Shown: one piece after another, positions 11,803 through 23,700 of the stretch
Numbering within the stretch: the first letter of the stretch is position 1
Layout: every line of letters begins with the position of its first letter
Assembly: GCF_905171765.1 (NCBI RefSeq)
Contig: NC_053393.1
Coordinates: 68,479,371 to 68,543,370 of the forward strand
DNA: 64,000 bases
Origin: Bufo bufo
Lineage: Eukaryota; Chordata; Amphibia; Anura; Bufonidae
Reading direction: 5' to 3'
Made by a program: the position numbers and the translations under genes
The notes under the pieces: model-generated
Seen by the model: the letters and a program-made list of their open reading frames with translations, nothing else
Database searches by the model: none
What the model was told of the DNA's origin: nothing

Positions 11803-11946
11803 TCTCTGAATGGACGTTCTGGAACGTCCATTCAGAGATTGCAGCTGCACGCTAATCGTGCAGCTGCTGAGCGGGGGGCCCGCTGTCAGTGACAGCAGGG
11901 CACCCCAGAGAGAAGGCAGGGACCTTCCTAAGTGTCCCTGCCTTCT
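11803..11946. repeat. Cluster of short perfect hairpins
   Basis: Inverted repeats lie in a row. 11803-11838 has 16-base arms and a 4-base loop, 11841-11867 has 11-base arms GCAGCTGCACG, CTGTCAGTGACAG is near 11883-11895, and AAGGCAGGGAC/GTCCCTGCCTT spans 11912-11944. This looks like part of an interspersed repeat. Confidence 0.6.
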
Positions 11947-12149
11947 AGATTGCTGCTTCCTGTCCTGGCCAGTGGTCATGTGACCGCCGGGACCAGGGGA
12001 GTGCAGGAGCTGTCGGGTCTTCCATAGACCTCGATCAGCCCTGCACTGAGGCTGTACAGTATAGTATAATGCTGTACAGCCTCTCTGGGGGGTGTACAGT
12101 GAGGAAAAGAAGTATTTGAACACCCTGCGATTTTGCAAGTTCTCCCACT

Positions 12150-14106
12150 TAGGCTACATGCACACGACCGTATGTGTTTTGCAGTCCGCAAAAAAAAAAC
12201 AGACGACATCCGTATGCCATCCGTTTTTTTTTTTTTTCAGGATCCATTGTAACAATGCCTAAAACGGACAAGAAAAGAACGTGTTCTATTTTTTGGGCGG
12301 AGCTACGGAACGGACATACTGATGCGGACAATATGATCTACCCCATCAAGTGAACGGTGTAAAAAAAAAAATATAGAAAAATGACACCAAACAGCTTTTT
12401 TTGTGACTTCACCTCCCAAAAATGAGATAAAAAGCAACTAGAAAGCCAAATGTACCCCAAAATGGTGCCAATAAAAACTACAGCTTGTCCCGCACAAAAT
12501 AAGCCCTCACACAGCTCATTTAACAAAAAATTTAAAAAGTTAGCACTCTTAAAAACCATGAAAGAAAATTACATGTTAGAAAATCCAGATGCCGCTCCTT
12601 CCCTTCTGAGCCCTGGCTTATCCCCAAATAACAGTTTACGACCACAATTGGGGTGTTACTGTATTCAGGAGAAGGTGGGTAGCAAATTGTGGGGGATATT
12701 TTCCTGTTATCTTTTGTGAAAAAGAAAGTTTGGGCCTAAAGCACCATTTTGTTGTAAAAAAAAAATGTAATTTTTCATTTTCACACCAAAGTATAAAAAA
12801 TTAGATGAAACAGCTGTTGAGTAAAGTGCTCGCTACACCCCTTAAAAATTCCTTGGGTGGTGTAGTTTACAAAATGTGGTCACTTTTTGGAGTTTTCACT
12901 GTTGGGGTACCTCAGAGTCTCTTCAAATGCAACATGGCGCCTTAAGACCTTTCCAGCAAAATCTGCCCTCCAAAAACCATATGGCGCTCCTTGCCTTCTG
13001 TGCCCTGTCGTGTGCCCAAACAGCAGTATACGACCACATATGGGGTGTTTCTGCAAACTGCAGAATCAAGGTAATAAATATTGAGGTTTGCTTTGTTGTT
13101 AACTCTTGATGTGTTCCAGGAAAAAATTTATTAAAATAGAAAATCTGCAAAAAATTTGACATTTTGACATTTCACCTCTCTTTTGCTTTAATTCCTGTGG
13201 ATTACCTAAAGGGTTAACAACATTTCTAAAACCAGTTTTGAATAGTTTGAGGTGTGTCATTTCTAAAATGGGGTCATTTATGGGTTGGTTCTATTAAAGA
13301 GCCCGTCAGCTCCTGGTCTTACGGAAAAGACAGAAAAATCCAAAGGGTGCTACTAGAGCATCTCAGTTCTTTATTAATAATATGGCGTCCTTTTTTCTGT
13401 AAAGACCAATTTAAAACATTATTTTTAGCTCAAAATGAGTACAATGCAATAATAAATAAAATTGCCCCCAAAGGTGTACATAGCTTTTTATAATTTTATT
13501 CGGTTCTGGGGAAGCTAGGTGACAACTTATAAGGCTACCACTACAACTCCTGCAAGAATTGTCCCCCAAAAGGCAGAGTCATTTAGAGATTCATAATACC
13601 ATTAAAGGGGTTTTCAGAGACTTTTATAGGTTATCGTATCTCATCAGTGGGGGTCCAGCTGTTTGAGTAGTCACCGGTGCTCGAAGTAGCACCGTGCTCT
13701 TCTCCAGCTTTGCCTACGTCAGTGACATCACGTTCATTGGTGACATGGCCTAGGCGCAGCTCAGCCCCATTGAAGTGAATGGGGGTGAGCTACGATATAT
13801 GCCATAAATGTGAATACTGCTTCAAGGTTCTCCCACCAGTCTCCATATCCCAGCAATAATGGGGGGACTGGAAAGGAGTAAATCAGCAGATCACAAGACA
13901 GAGCAGCAGAGTGCATGCACAAAGATTTGTACTGTAGAGGGACCCCAGGATGAGCACCTGCAGCCCCTCCGTCCATCACAGTTGCACACCACTGAGTGAG
14001 ACTATCTTATAACGTACGCAGAGAAATTTTACACAGTGATATATAAAGTGTGCAACGATATCAGATTATTTACAGCATGGACATAAAACTATCATTACCG
14101 ATTCTG
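12150..14106. other. Interspersed-repeat tract without genes
   Basis: 12153-12345 resembles half of the TWA-type MITE family, with a Harbinger-like start GGCTACATGCACACGACCG. 12360-13270 is AT-rich sequence with phrases such as AAAATGGTGCC and GGGGTGTTTCTG that look like a repeated amphibian family. 13590-14100 shows nothing coding. Confidence 0.4.
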
Positions 14107-14110
14107 TTAA

Positions 14111-14598
14111 AGGGCATCTGTCAGCAGATTTGTACCTATGACACTGGCTGATCTGTTACATGTGCACTTGGCAGCTGAAGGCATCTGTGTTGGTCCCATG
14201 TTCATATGTGCCCGCATTGCTGAGAAAAATGAAGTTTTAATATATGCAAATGAGTCTCTAGGAGCAACGGGGGAGGTGCTGTTACACCTAGAGGATCTGC
14301 TGTCCCTGGAACCGACGCGCCCTCTGTTTGACAGGGCCAGGCAGTGAAAATGTCATCACACCTGGCCCTGTCAATTAAAGTGCAGAGGGCACAGCAGTTG
14401 CAGAGAGAGCAGAGCCTCTAGGTGCAACGGCAATGCCCCCGTTGCTCTTAGAGGCTCATTTGCATATATTAAAACATAATTTTTCTCAGTAATGTGGACA
14501 CATATAAACATAAGACCAACACAGATGTCTTCAGCAGCCAAGTGCACAAGTAACAGCTCAGCTAGTGTCGTAGGTACAAATCTGCTGACAGATGCCTT
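14111..14598. mobile_element. Palindromic TTAA-flanked MITE, second family
   Basis: TTAA lies at 14107-14110 and 14599-14602. The terminal inverted repeats begin AGGGCATCTGTCAGCAGATT (left) and AAGGCATCTGTCAGCAGATT (right, read inward). A truncated relative is at 42253-42701. The short open frame inside is shared by both copies and is not a gene. Confidence 0.8.
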
Positions 14599-14642
14599 TT
14601 AATGGCTAAGGTTATACAAACATATTATGCTCCTGTATTTAG

Positions 14643-14782
14643 GTACATGAGGAACGATCTGAGCCGACTTCAGATCCAGTGTAAGAATTACAGAAGTGGC
14701 TGTGAGATGGTTTGTTCTCTGGAATCCATAGATAAACATGAGAGAGAATGTGAATACAGTCGTATGTCCTGTATAAACGCTG
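14643..14782 (+). CDS. Exon A of RNF151/NRDP1-like gene
   Basis: The acceptor is TGTATTTAG at 14642 and the donor GCTG|GTGAGT. It encodes the post-RING linker and the first TRAF-type finger, with Cys/His at CKNYRSGC, ESIDKHERECEY and MSC. The first base completes a codon from a missing upstream exon, so this is not the first coding exon. Confidence 0.75.
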
Positions 14783-17700
14783 GTGAGTTTCTAATAAGTT
14801 ATCAATATTTAAGGGGTTATAACCTGAAAAACATTTATCTCCTATCCACAGAATATGTGGTAAATGTAATATTGCCGGGGGCCCACGGCTGGGACTGTGT
14901 TACAAGCAGCAGGAATTTGCCTATTGTCTCATCTTCTCCTGTTTACCAACACTGTTTAGGGCAGTGGCCATGCAAATACCTTACATCTGAACTCTGGTCA
15001 GATGGTCACCTTGCTCTGCTTGGTTCATTTAGGGAGACATTTCGATTGGTTGGCCTTCCTTTAAATGATCATGCTTTCTGCTCTTTAGTTGCAGGGTATA
15101 AGTAAGCTCTGTGCATTTTGTATCCAGAATCCATAGTATTCCTCGTATGCTCTTCCAAGCCCAGATTTGTGTTGTGTTCCTGTAGTCCTTCTAGGCCGCC
15201 CAGCGGTCAGCAACCTTCAGCACTCCAGATGTGGTGAAACTACAACTCCCAGCATGCTCTATTTACTTCTATGGGAGTTCTGAAAACAGTTAAGCAAGTG
15301 TGCATGCTGGGAGTCATAGTTTCACCGCAGCTGGAGTGTCGAAGGTTGCTGATCTATGTTCTAGGCCCTTCATTGCTGATAGTCTTGAAGTTCGTTGTTT
15401 TCCTCTGGATTCTCTAATAATTGTCTGTCTGCTGAGTTTATTTTTTTGTCTCTGGCTCCTTGACCCTTCTTGTTGTCAGTGTCATTTATGTTCTGTTCAG
15501 CATCATTCATCCTCTGTCCACCTGTATACCATGACCATCTTCTGTCTGTTCATTGCCTATCATCTCCTTCATCCATTTGTGCTGTCATCCTTTGCATTCA
15601 TCATTTCATTCCTCTCCTCTATCTGTGAGTTTACTTCTGTATATTAGTTATCTGCCAGTGTCACTATATGCTTTAAAATATTATTTTGCGGCCATTTGGT
15701 GGTTATATAATTCAGCCCTACTGTCCTGGGAGTATCTGAGAGCCAGGAGACACCAATATGACAAAGGAAAGAGGACTACTATAGGTGAAGTCCAGTTTTG
15801 CTGTCTTGTTAACCTTTTGCCTACCGTCGCATGAATGGATACTGTCAATCTGCAGTGTATTGGACTTGGTTTTCCAATGTCAGTGCCGCAGACCTGTTTT
15901 TGGTTTAGCTCCACTGGACATGTCCATACTTGGCGCAGTGTGGAAAAAGGAGATTTTTGTATAACTTACCAGTAAAATCTCTTTCTCGCTCTTCATTGAG
16001 GGACACAGGAACCGTGGGTATAGCTATGTCCTCTAGGAGGCGTTGACACTAGATAAAGCTGTTAGCTCCTCCCCTGGCAGCTATACCCCCTCCAGCCTGG
16101 AGAGAGAGCTTAAATTTGTGTACAAGCAGTAGGAGAAGCAAGCCAACCAAAGAAAACACATGGAACACCAACCATGCCAAAAGGACCCAACAGGGTTCAA
16201 ACCAGCAACTGCTCAACTGTGGTAGAACAACAAAACTGGGTGGGTGCTGTGTCCCCCAATGAAGAGCGAGAAAGATTTTACTGGTAAGTTATACAAAAAT
16301 CTCCTTTTCTCGCCCATATTCATTGGGGGACACAGGAACCGTGGGACGTCCAAAAGCAGTCCACAGGGAGGGAAAAACCACAGACCCATGGAAGCAAGCG
16401 TCCCGGCAGGCATCTAAGAAACTGCCGCCTGCAAGACCATGTGGCCTAAGGCAGCGTCCGCAGATGCATAAGTATGCACCTGGTAAAATTTGTGAATGTG
16501 TGCAAGGAGGACAAGTAGCCACCTTACACAACTGAGCAGCTGAAGCGCGATTCCTCCGAGATTACTGCAAAAAATGCACCAAAATGATACGCAACTAACA
16601 ATACTAGCTAATTACTCAAGCCGATGTTAAAAGCTGAGAACTTTGCCAATATCTTCCAGTCAGGAACATATCGGAGCCCCTCATGCACCACGTCACGGTG
16701 TCTCAGCACGCATGGGGTCCTACCACTCAACTGCCCGTGATGTGTGAACAGGGTCTGAATCAGTGCTAGAAACCAACTCACAACCAGATTCTCTCATGCC
16801 TCCATAGTGGTATCACCAATGCACTGTGAGGTAGGATAAAGCTGTGAGCCGCCCCCACAACAGACCATGTGACACAGAAGCTACCAGGTGCAAAAGAATG
16901 TTACCAACAAAATAAAGTGGCACATTCTATACACATAAAGACAAAAAAACTCACTGAAAAAAGTGGCCTAAACGGGTGAAAATGCTCCAAACCCAGACAC
17001 TGTAGCGTGTCTATAACGCGATTCCTCCGAGCCCAAGATGCGCCCACCGCTCTGGTGGAGTAAGTCGTGACACTTAAGGTCGGAACCCTGCCTCGGGCGC
17101 GGTATGCTTCAGCAATTGTAGACCGAATTCAGCGTGCGATTACCACCTTGGAAGCCGCCAATCCCCTTCGAGGACCCTCAGGAATGACAAAAAGGGGATC
17201 CGTACGGCGGAAGGGACCGGAGGCTGCTAAATAGATCTTCAGAGCTCTGACAACGTCCAATGGTGTAACTCAGTTTCCTTAGGGTGAAGGAGATGGGCAC
17301 AGTGAGGGAAGGACAATTCCCTCGTTAATATGGAAGTCAGAGACCCCTTTCGGAAGAAAAGAAGGGACAGGCCAGCGAACCACCTTGACCCTATGAAGAA
17401 CCAGGAAGAGTTCTCTGCAGAGAGCGCCGCCAACTCAGACACCCGTCTGATGGAAGTGATAGCGACCAGAAAAACTACCTTCCAGGACAGGAGTGGGAGA
17501 AACTCTCCCACAAGGGCTCCAGGGAAAGCCTGGAGCGCTGAGAGGACTGAACTCAGATCCCAAGGTGGTAAAGGAGGACGGTATGGAGGAACCGTATAAG
17601 CTACTCCCTGAAGAAGGTCCTTACAGGCCCCAGGGAACCTGAGAGCGCTGGAAAAGGATAGAAGGCGACGACGCCTGACTCTGCAAGAACTAAGGGCCAG

Positions 17701-20700
17701 ACCAAGGTCCAACCCTGATTGTAGAAAGGACAGGACTGTGGGGAGAAAAAAAATTAAGTGGCAGAACATTTTGGCTTCCACAGAAACCCAGGAAGGACCT
17801 CCAGGTCCTGAATAGATCCTGGACGATGCAGGTTTGCGGATGACATCCGCTGAAAAAATCTCTTCGCATAGAATGGCGGTCTTAATAGCCATGCCGGCAA
17901 ACGAAGAGACCTAAAATACTAATGAAAGACCGGCCTCTGCGAAGGAAGGACATCTCTGAGTGGCAGTGACCAGGACGTCCCCTAGAAGGAGACGGGGTCG
18001 GCGTACCACGTGCGACGGCCAATCCCCAGGGTGACTAGGATAGTCGGAATACCCTCCATCCTGATCTTCCGTAGAACTCTGGGTAGGAAAGGGAAGGGGG
18101 GAAAACGCAAAGGAGGGAGAACCCTGCCAAGGGGAATCAGGGCGTCCACGCAGCATGCTTACGGATCTCTGCTCGGGAGAGAAAGGTGGGAAGCTTCCGA
18201 GACTCGAAGCCATCAAGTCCACGTCCGGGTGACTCCAACACAGACAGACCACCTCGAACACCTTCCGCAGTCCAGGAATACAGAAGGGAGAGGCCGGCAG
18301 CCGAGGGGGAAGAAGAAGAAATAGAAGGGTGTTCCGTACCAGGAATGGAACGTCTATCATCGCGGCAAGACGTGACAGCAACCCCGCTCCGTCTGGTGTG
18401 GGGAGTCTCGCAGTCTACCCCTGGAATGGGCGGTGGGAAGTATGATCACCAGAGGGCTGACGTGACCTAGACATTAGTGATGTCTTAAGAGAGAGGCAAT
18501 ATACAGTGCTGCCCATAATTATTCATACCCCTGGCAAATTCTGACTTAAAGTTACTATTATTCAACCAGCAAGTAATTTTTTGACGGGAAATGACATAGG
18601 TGTCTCCCAAAAGATAATAAGACGATGTACAAGAGGCATTATTGTGGAAAAAAAACATTTCTCAGCTTTTATTTACATTTGAGCAAAAAGTGTCCAGTCC
18701 AAAATTATTCATACCCTTCACAAACTGTCACAGTATGTGGGAAAATCTAAAGTTCTATACCATTCCAAATAGTCCAAGCTGTTCTAAAGCATCCTAATTA
18801 CGCTGATTAATTGGGAACAGCTGTTTTAATCAACTCAACAGGTGAAAAACAGCAGCTCTCTGCAGTTGGTTTGTGGACAGTCATGGCTAAGACAAAGGAG
18901 CTCAGTGAGGACCTGCAGCTGCGCATTGTGGCTACTCACAAGTCAGGAAAGGGCTACAAGGCCATTTCTAAATGTTTTCAAGTTCCAGTGGCTACAGTGC
19001 AAAGTATTATTAAAAAATGGAAGATGTTCCGCACTGTGGAAAATCTTAGAGGACGTGGTCGGAAGCCAAAAGTGACACCTGTGCTGGCCAGGAGGATAGT
19101 TAGAGAGGTGAAAAAGAATCCAAGGATCACCACCAAGGCCATCCTGGTGAATCTGTGCTCTGCTGGTGGCAATGTCTCAAGGCAGACAATCCAACGGACA
19201 CTGCACACTGCTGGGTTCTAAGGATGCAGACCAAGGAGGACGCCACTTCTCAAGATAAGGCACACAAAAGCTCGCTTGGCCTTTACAAAAGCTCATCTGG
19301 ACAAAGAAGAAGACTTCTGGTCTTCTGTGTTATGGTCAGATGAAACAAAAATGTTATTGTTTGGTCACAATGATGTTTCCTTCATTTGGCGTAAAAAAGA
19401 AGACGCCTTCAACCCAAAGAACACCATCCCCACTGTCAAACATGGTGGTGGGAACCTAATGTTTTGGGGGTGTTTTTCAGCCAATGGACCAGAGAACCTA
19501 ATCACAGTAAACGGCACCATGAAAAAAGAGCAATACATGAGGATTCTCAACGACAACATCAGGCAGTCTGCAGAGAAACTTGGCCTTGGGCACCAGTGGA
19601 CATTTCAGCATGACAATGACCCAAAACACACAGCAAAAGTGGTGAAGAAATGGTTAGCAGACAACAACATTAACGTTTTGGAGTGGCCCAGCGAGAGTCC
19701 AGACTTGAATCCAATTGAGAATCTGTGGAGGCTGCTAAAGATCAGGGTGATGGCAAGAAGACCCTTAAACCTGAAAGATTTGGAGCTCATTGCTAAAGAT
19801 GAATGGGCAAAAATACCTGTGGAGACCTGCAAAAAGCTGATCTGCAATTATAGGAAGCGTTTGATTGCTGTAATAGCCAATAAAGGCTTTTCCATTGATT
19901 ATTGAGAAGGGTATGAATAATTTTGGACTGGACACTTTTTGCTCAAATGTAAATAAAAGCTGAGAAATGTTTTTTTCCCCACAAATGCCTCTTGTACAGC
20001 GTCTTATTATCTTTTGGGAGACACCTATGTAATTTCCCGTAAAAAAAAATCACTTGCTGGTTGAATAAAAGTAACTAAGTCAAAATTTGCCTGGGGTATG
20101 AAAAATTATGGGCAGCACTGTATATACAGGTGACACACCCAGGACCAATGGGAAGGATTCACCTGCAGAAGGAGAGATGTGGAGCGCCACATCCCACCAG
20201 CCGGGTACGGAACTCTGGAATAGAAGGCCACTAAAGTGTGGCGGGAAGAATTTGCGCCTGTTATTAACCCCCTAGTGCCCTGACACCAGCGATCCTACAT
20301 AGAGGGGAGCCTCTCCGCTCCCTTCCCTGTTTGTCCGCCGATGCATGCCCCCGGTTCGCAGCGGGGATGGTCGGTACCAAGCATGTTGCGCACGGCCGGG
20401 GCGCAGAGGGACCCCGAGCGAGAGCGCATGCCGGCGCTCTCACTGTCCAATACACTCTGGTTTGCTCCCTGATCCCCACCGGCCAGGGGAGTTCCCCGGA
20501 CTGGAAACAGCACGTCTGGAATGCTGCGGCGGCCGGCATCGCTCGGGCGTTAACCCCCTCCAGAGCAGCGCTTCTGGTGCCCGCTTCAGAAAGGGCAGAA
20601 TCCGGTGGTAGCCACGGTAGGGACCGAGAGGGCAGCGCGCTCATCTGAAATAAGCCCTGCGCATGGTCCTCCTATTGACACTAGAAAAAAACTGAAGCTC

Positions 20701-23700
20701 TCTCTCCAGGCTGGAGGGGGTATAGCTGCCAGGGGAGGAGCTAACAGCTTTTACTAGTGTCAACGCCTCCTAGAGGACATAGCTATACCCACGGTTCCTG
20801 TGTCCCCCAATGAGTATGGGCGAGAAACTGCATGTAAATATTCAGCAGCCGCATGAACGGCAGAGAGGACTCCCATTGAAAACAATGGGAGGCGGTTTCA
20901 GCGATGGAGACATGCGGCTTTGGCAAAAATCCACCATGTGAACATATCCCTTATCTATGGAGCCTCAAGAAAAACCCGCCTACCTGTTTGCCCCTAGAAA
21001 TCTTAGAAATCTGTTGTTTTTTTTTCGGAGAGTCATGTAACCAGATATCTGGTCATCAGGGTATCGCTAAGATGCATAACTTCGCCGGACCCCCATTCTA
21101 GTGATTGTAGTGGTCCCAGCAATCATACCTTTGTTATCTGTCCTGTAGATAGGTGATGAATGTTTTTGCCGGACAACCCCCTAAATTTTTCATCCATTCT
21201 TAGTAAAGTTCTATGTGACCTTCCTTGCATTAGGCTGCCCTGTCCAGTTTGAGAGAAGACATCTGCATAGCCACCTGGCAGTGTGTGAACATCGGAGCCG
21301 GGAATGCCCCAATGGCTGTGGCTATCTCATCCTAAGTGCTGAAGATTTACAGCACAACTGTACAGCGGAACTAAGGACAGAGCTTGAACTACTCAGGTAA
21401 TAACCTTTACACTCACACACACAAAAGAGAGACCTCAGTAAATACAGTACAGACACATTACATATGATTAACTGATCCAGAGTTACATCCTGTGCTATCG
21501 TCTATAGCTGCATTCACAATTCTGCAGATGTCAGAGCTGAAAGCTCCCAGCATTCCTTGCTGACCTTCTGTCAGCATAGAGCGTGCATCAGGGTGATCTT
21601 AAATGAGAAACGTTTTTAGGTGACCTAACAACCTTAGTGTCACGATGGGTGGTGCGGTGTCAAAGGGTAAAGGGGATCAGCCTGGCCAAAAGGAGTAATA
21701 AGGGAGCAGGTCACCTCCTACCGCATCCCTAATCCTCTCCCTGACTCCTCACCGTATGAGCGGACTCCGATGGTAGGACGACTCATACTCAGGATTCCTA
21801 GAGACCCTAAGTCGCCCTGGTAATCCCTCACCAAGGAGCAGGGAAGAGACGACCTGTTCATCCCAGTCATGGAGGAACAGGAGTCTCTATCTGAGGCCAG
21901 GCTACAAGGAGAGGGGAACACATACAGCATATGGAGATGGCAGGTAAGCGAGACCAGTAACACACTTACCTGCCACAGACACACAGACTGGAACCCGTCC
22001 ACAAGTGCTGGTGTCCACACCAACATTAAAGGACACAGCACACACCACACAGGAACCCAGGACAGCCATAGCTGCAATAAACATAAGACACCATAAAAAG
22101 ATCTTCTATGACCACAAGGGTGGCCCTCACTGGACAGATGGCATATAAAGACCAGGAGGATAGCTCCAGCATACACCATGGCTGGAGTACCCCCCAGCTT
22201 CAGGCATCCAGCAGAGGCTAAATAGCCCAAGCAGCCGCACCCACACACACATAAACCCAGTGTTAAAACACTAGGAAGGGAGTTAACCCTTCCAACACCA
22301 GACAAGGGGAGGAAGCCACTTTAAGGGGAAGTGCACACACAAGCATGGAAAGCTACACATTGCCGCAGGCAACAACATGCGTGGCAACCATGTCACAGCA
22401 ATCACCCAGAAGGCCGAGACACTGCCACCGCATGCACACACAGCAACACGTTGCCGCGGGCAACTGCAAGTGTTGCAAAAGTGTCACAGCGCACACCTTA
22501 GGTCGTGACACTTAGACAGCTTTTTGCTTGCCAGATGATTGGCGGCATAATTACACAGGACAGGCATCAGGAATGAGCATTCATACAGACTTTCATTCCC
22601 AATAATTGCCCAAGATAATCTGGCCATTTAAATGGGACCTAAAATGTTTGAGGACAGCCCAACTGTAACCCTATCTCTCTCTCCAGGGAAAATGAGGTTG
22701 GATTTTAACCCCCCTAAAGGCACCTTTGCACAGGCCGACAGTACAGGCAAATATTGGGAATGAACCATTAGGTCTCGATAATTGCCTGCTACTCAGAGGA
22801 GTTGAGAGAGCTGCATTTACATACTGCAATCATCTCTTCTGTTTGGGACCGACCCAGAGCTGTCTGCATTCTGCTATTTATACCTATTCAATGCAGTTGA
22901 ACAGACATTTATTGGGGAGTTATGACCCATTTTACGGAGAAGAAAACAGACTGTGTAACTCGGAAATATCCCCAGCAAATCACAGGCAATACACCCAACA
23001 ATCTATTATTGTACTATATTTTCCACCGTGTTTAGGGTGAGAGGTGCATGACGTGCACTTACTGTACTTATATCTCTTCTTTAGATCTGAAATGATATGC
23101 AGAGTTGAAGAAGCAAAGCAAGAGATGGAATCCAGACTTGACTCACAGAGACGACACATGGTCCAGAAAGAGAGCGTGCGCCAGGCTGAGATAGAAGAGC
23201 TGAAGGTATTGTACATTCATACTGAAGCACATATTCACATGAACATCAACCTATACAGGAAAATGTAGTTCGGAGGGTCTCCCCACTGCTGCGAAGCCCC
23301 CCACAAACATTTCACTGTCGGCCAAACCCATAGTTTTCGGCAGGTTATTAATATATCAATGTGTATGGAGGCGTTAACCCTGTGAATGACAGTCTACTAG
23401 ACTTGTTTGATGCTGGATCAGTGTGTGCTTATGTGTTACAGAATAGCCACAGGTGGTGACTACAGATGAGGGAATCGATTCATACAGATCAATTCGTCTT
23501 ATCAAGATCTCTTTACCTGTGAGGGGCTGTCCCCACCGCTTGACTGACGTGACATCTCACCTGGCCCAGACAATCTCGGGCCTGCACCGCGGCTTCAAGT
23601 CGCTGCCCAAGAGCGGAGGCAGTTTCCACTGAGACTTAGAGCAGGGATACAGGTGCGAGATTGTCATGGCCAGGTGAGATTCCAGCCCTGTCAATGAAGC

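Larger units (their letters stand above)
15946..20827 (-). mobile_element. DIRS-like tyrosine-recombinase retrotransposon, defective, with nested Tc1
   Basis: The ends are inverted repeats of about 120 bases or more (about 15984-16112 and 20693-20827). An internal complementary region at 16247-16345 matches the outermost sequence of both ends back to back, which is the hallmark of DIRS elements. Minus-strand reading gives RNase H-like sequence (DVDLMAS) followed by a tyrosine recombinase (AITSIRRVSEL and STRAVGASWA). No reverse transcriptase or gag was recognised, so the copy is internally deleted. A Tc1 transposon occupies 18504-20120. It lies in intron A of the zinc finger gene, antisense to it. 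Confidence 0.85.

Noticed and set aside
14138..14347. Open frame of 69 codons, with a close relative on the minus strand at 42459-42674
   Set aside because: Both lie inside copies of one TTAA MITE, so the similarity is repeat ancestry and not a conserved protein.
20264..20644. Overlapping open frames on both strands in GC-rich sequence
   Set aside because: They lie inside the DIRS element, on both strands at once, with no recognisable motif; GC content alone explains them.
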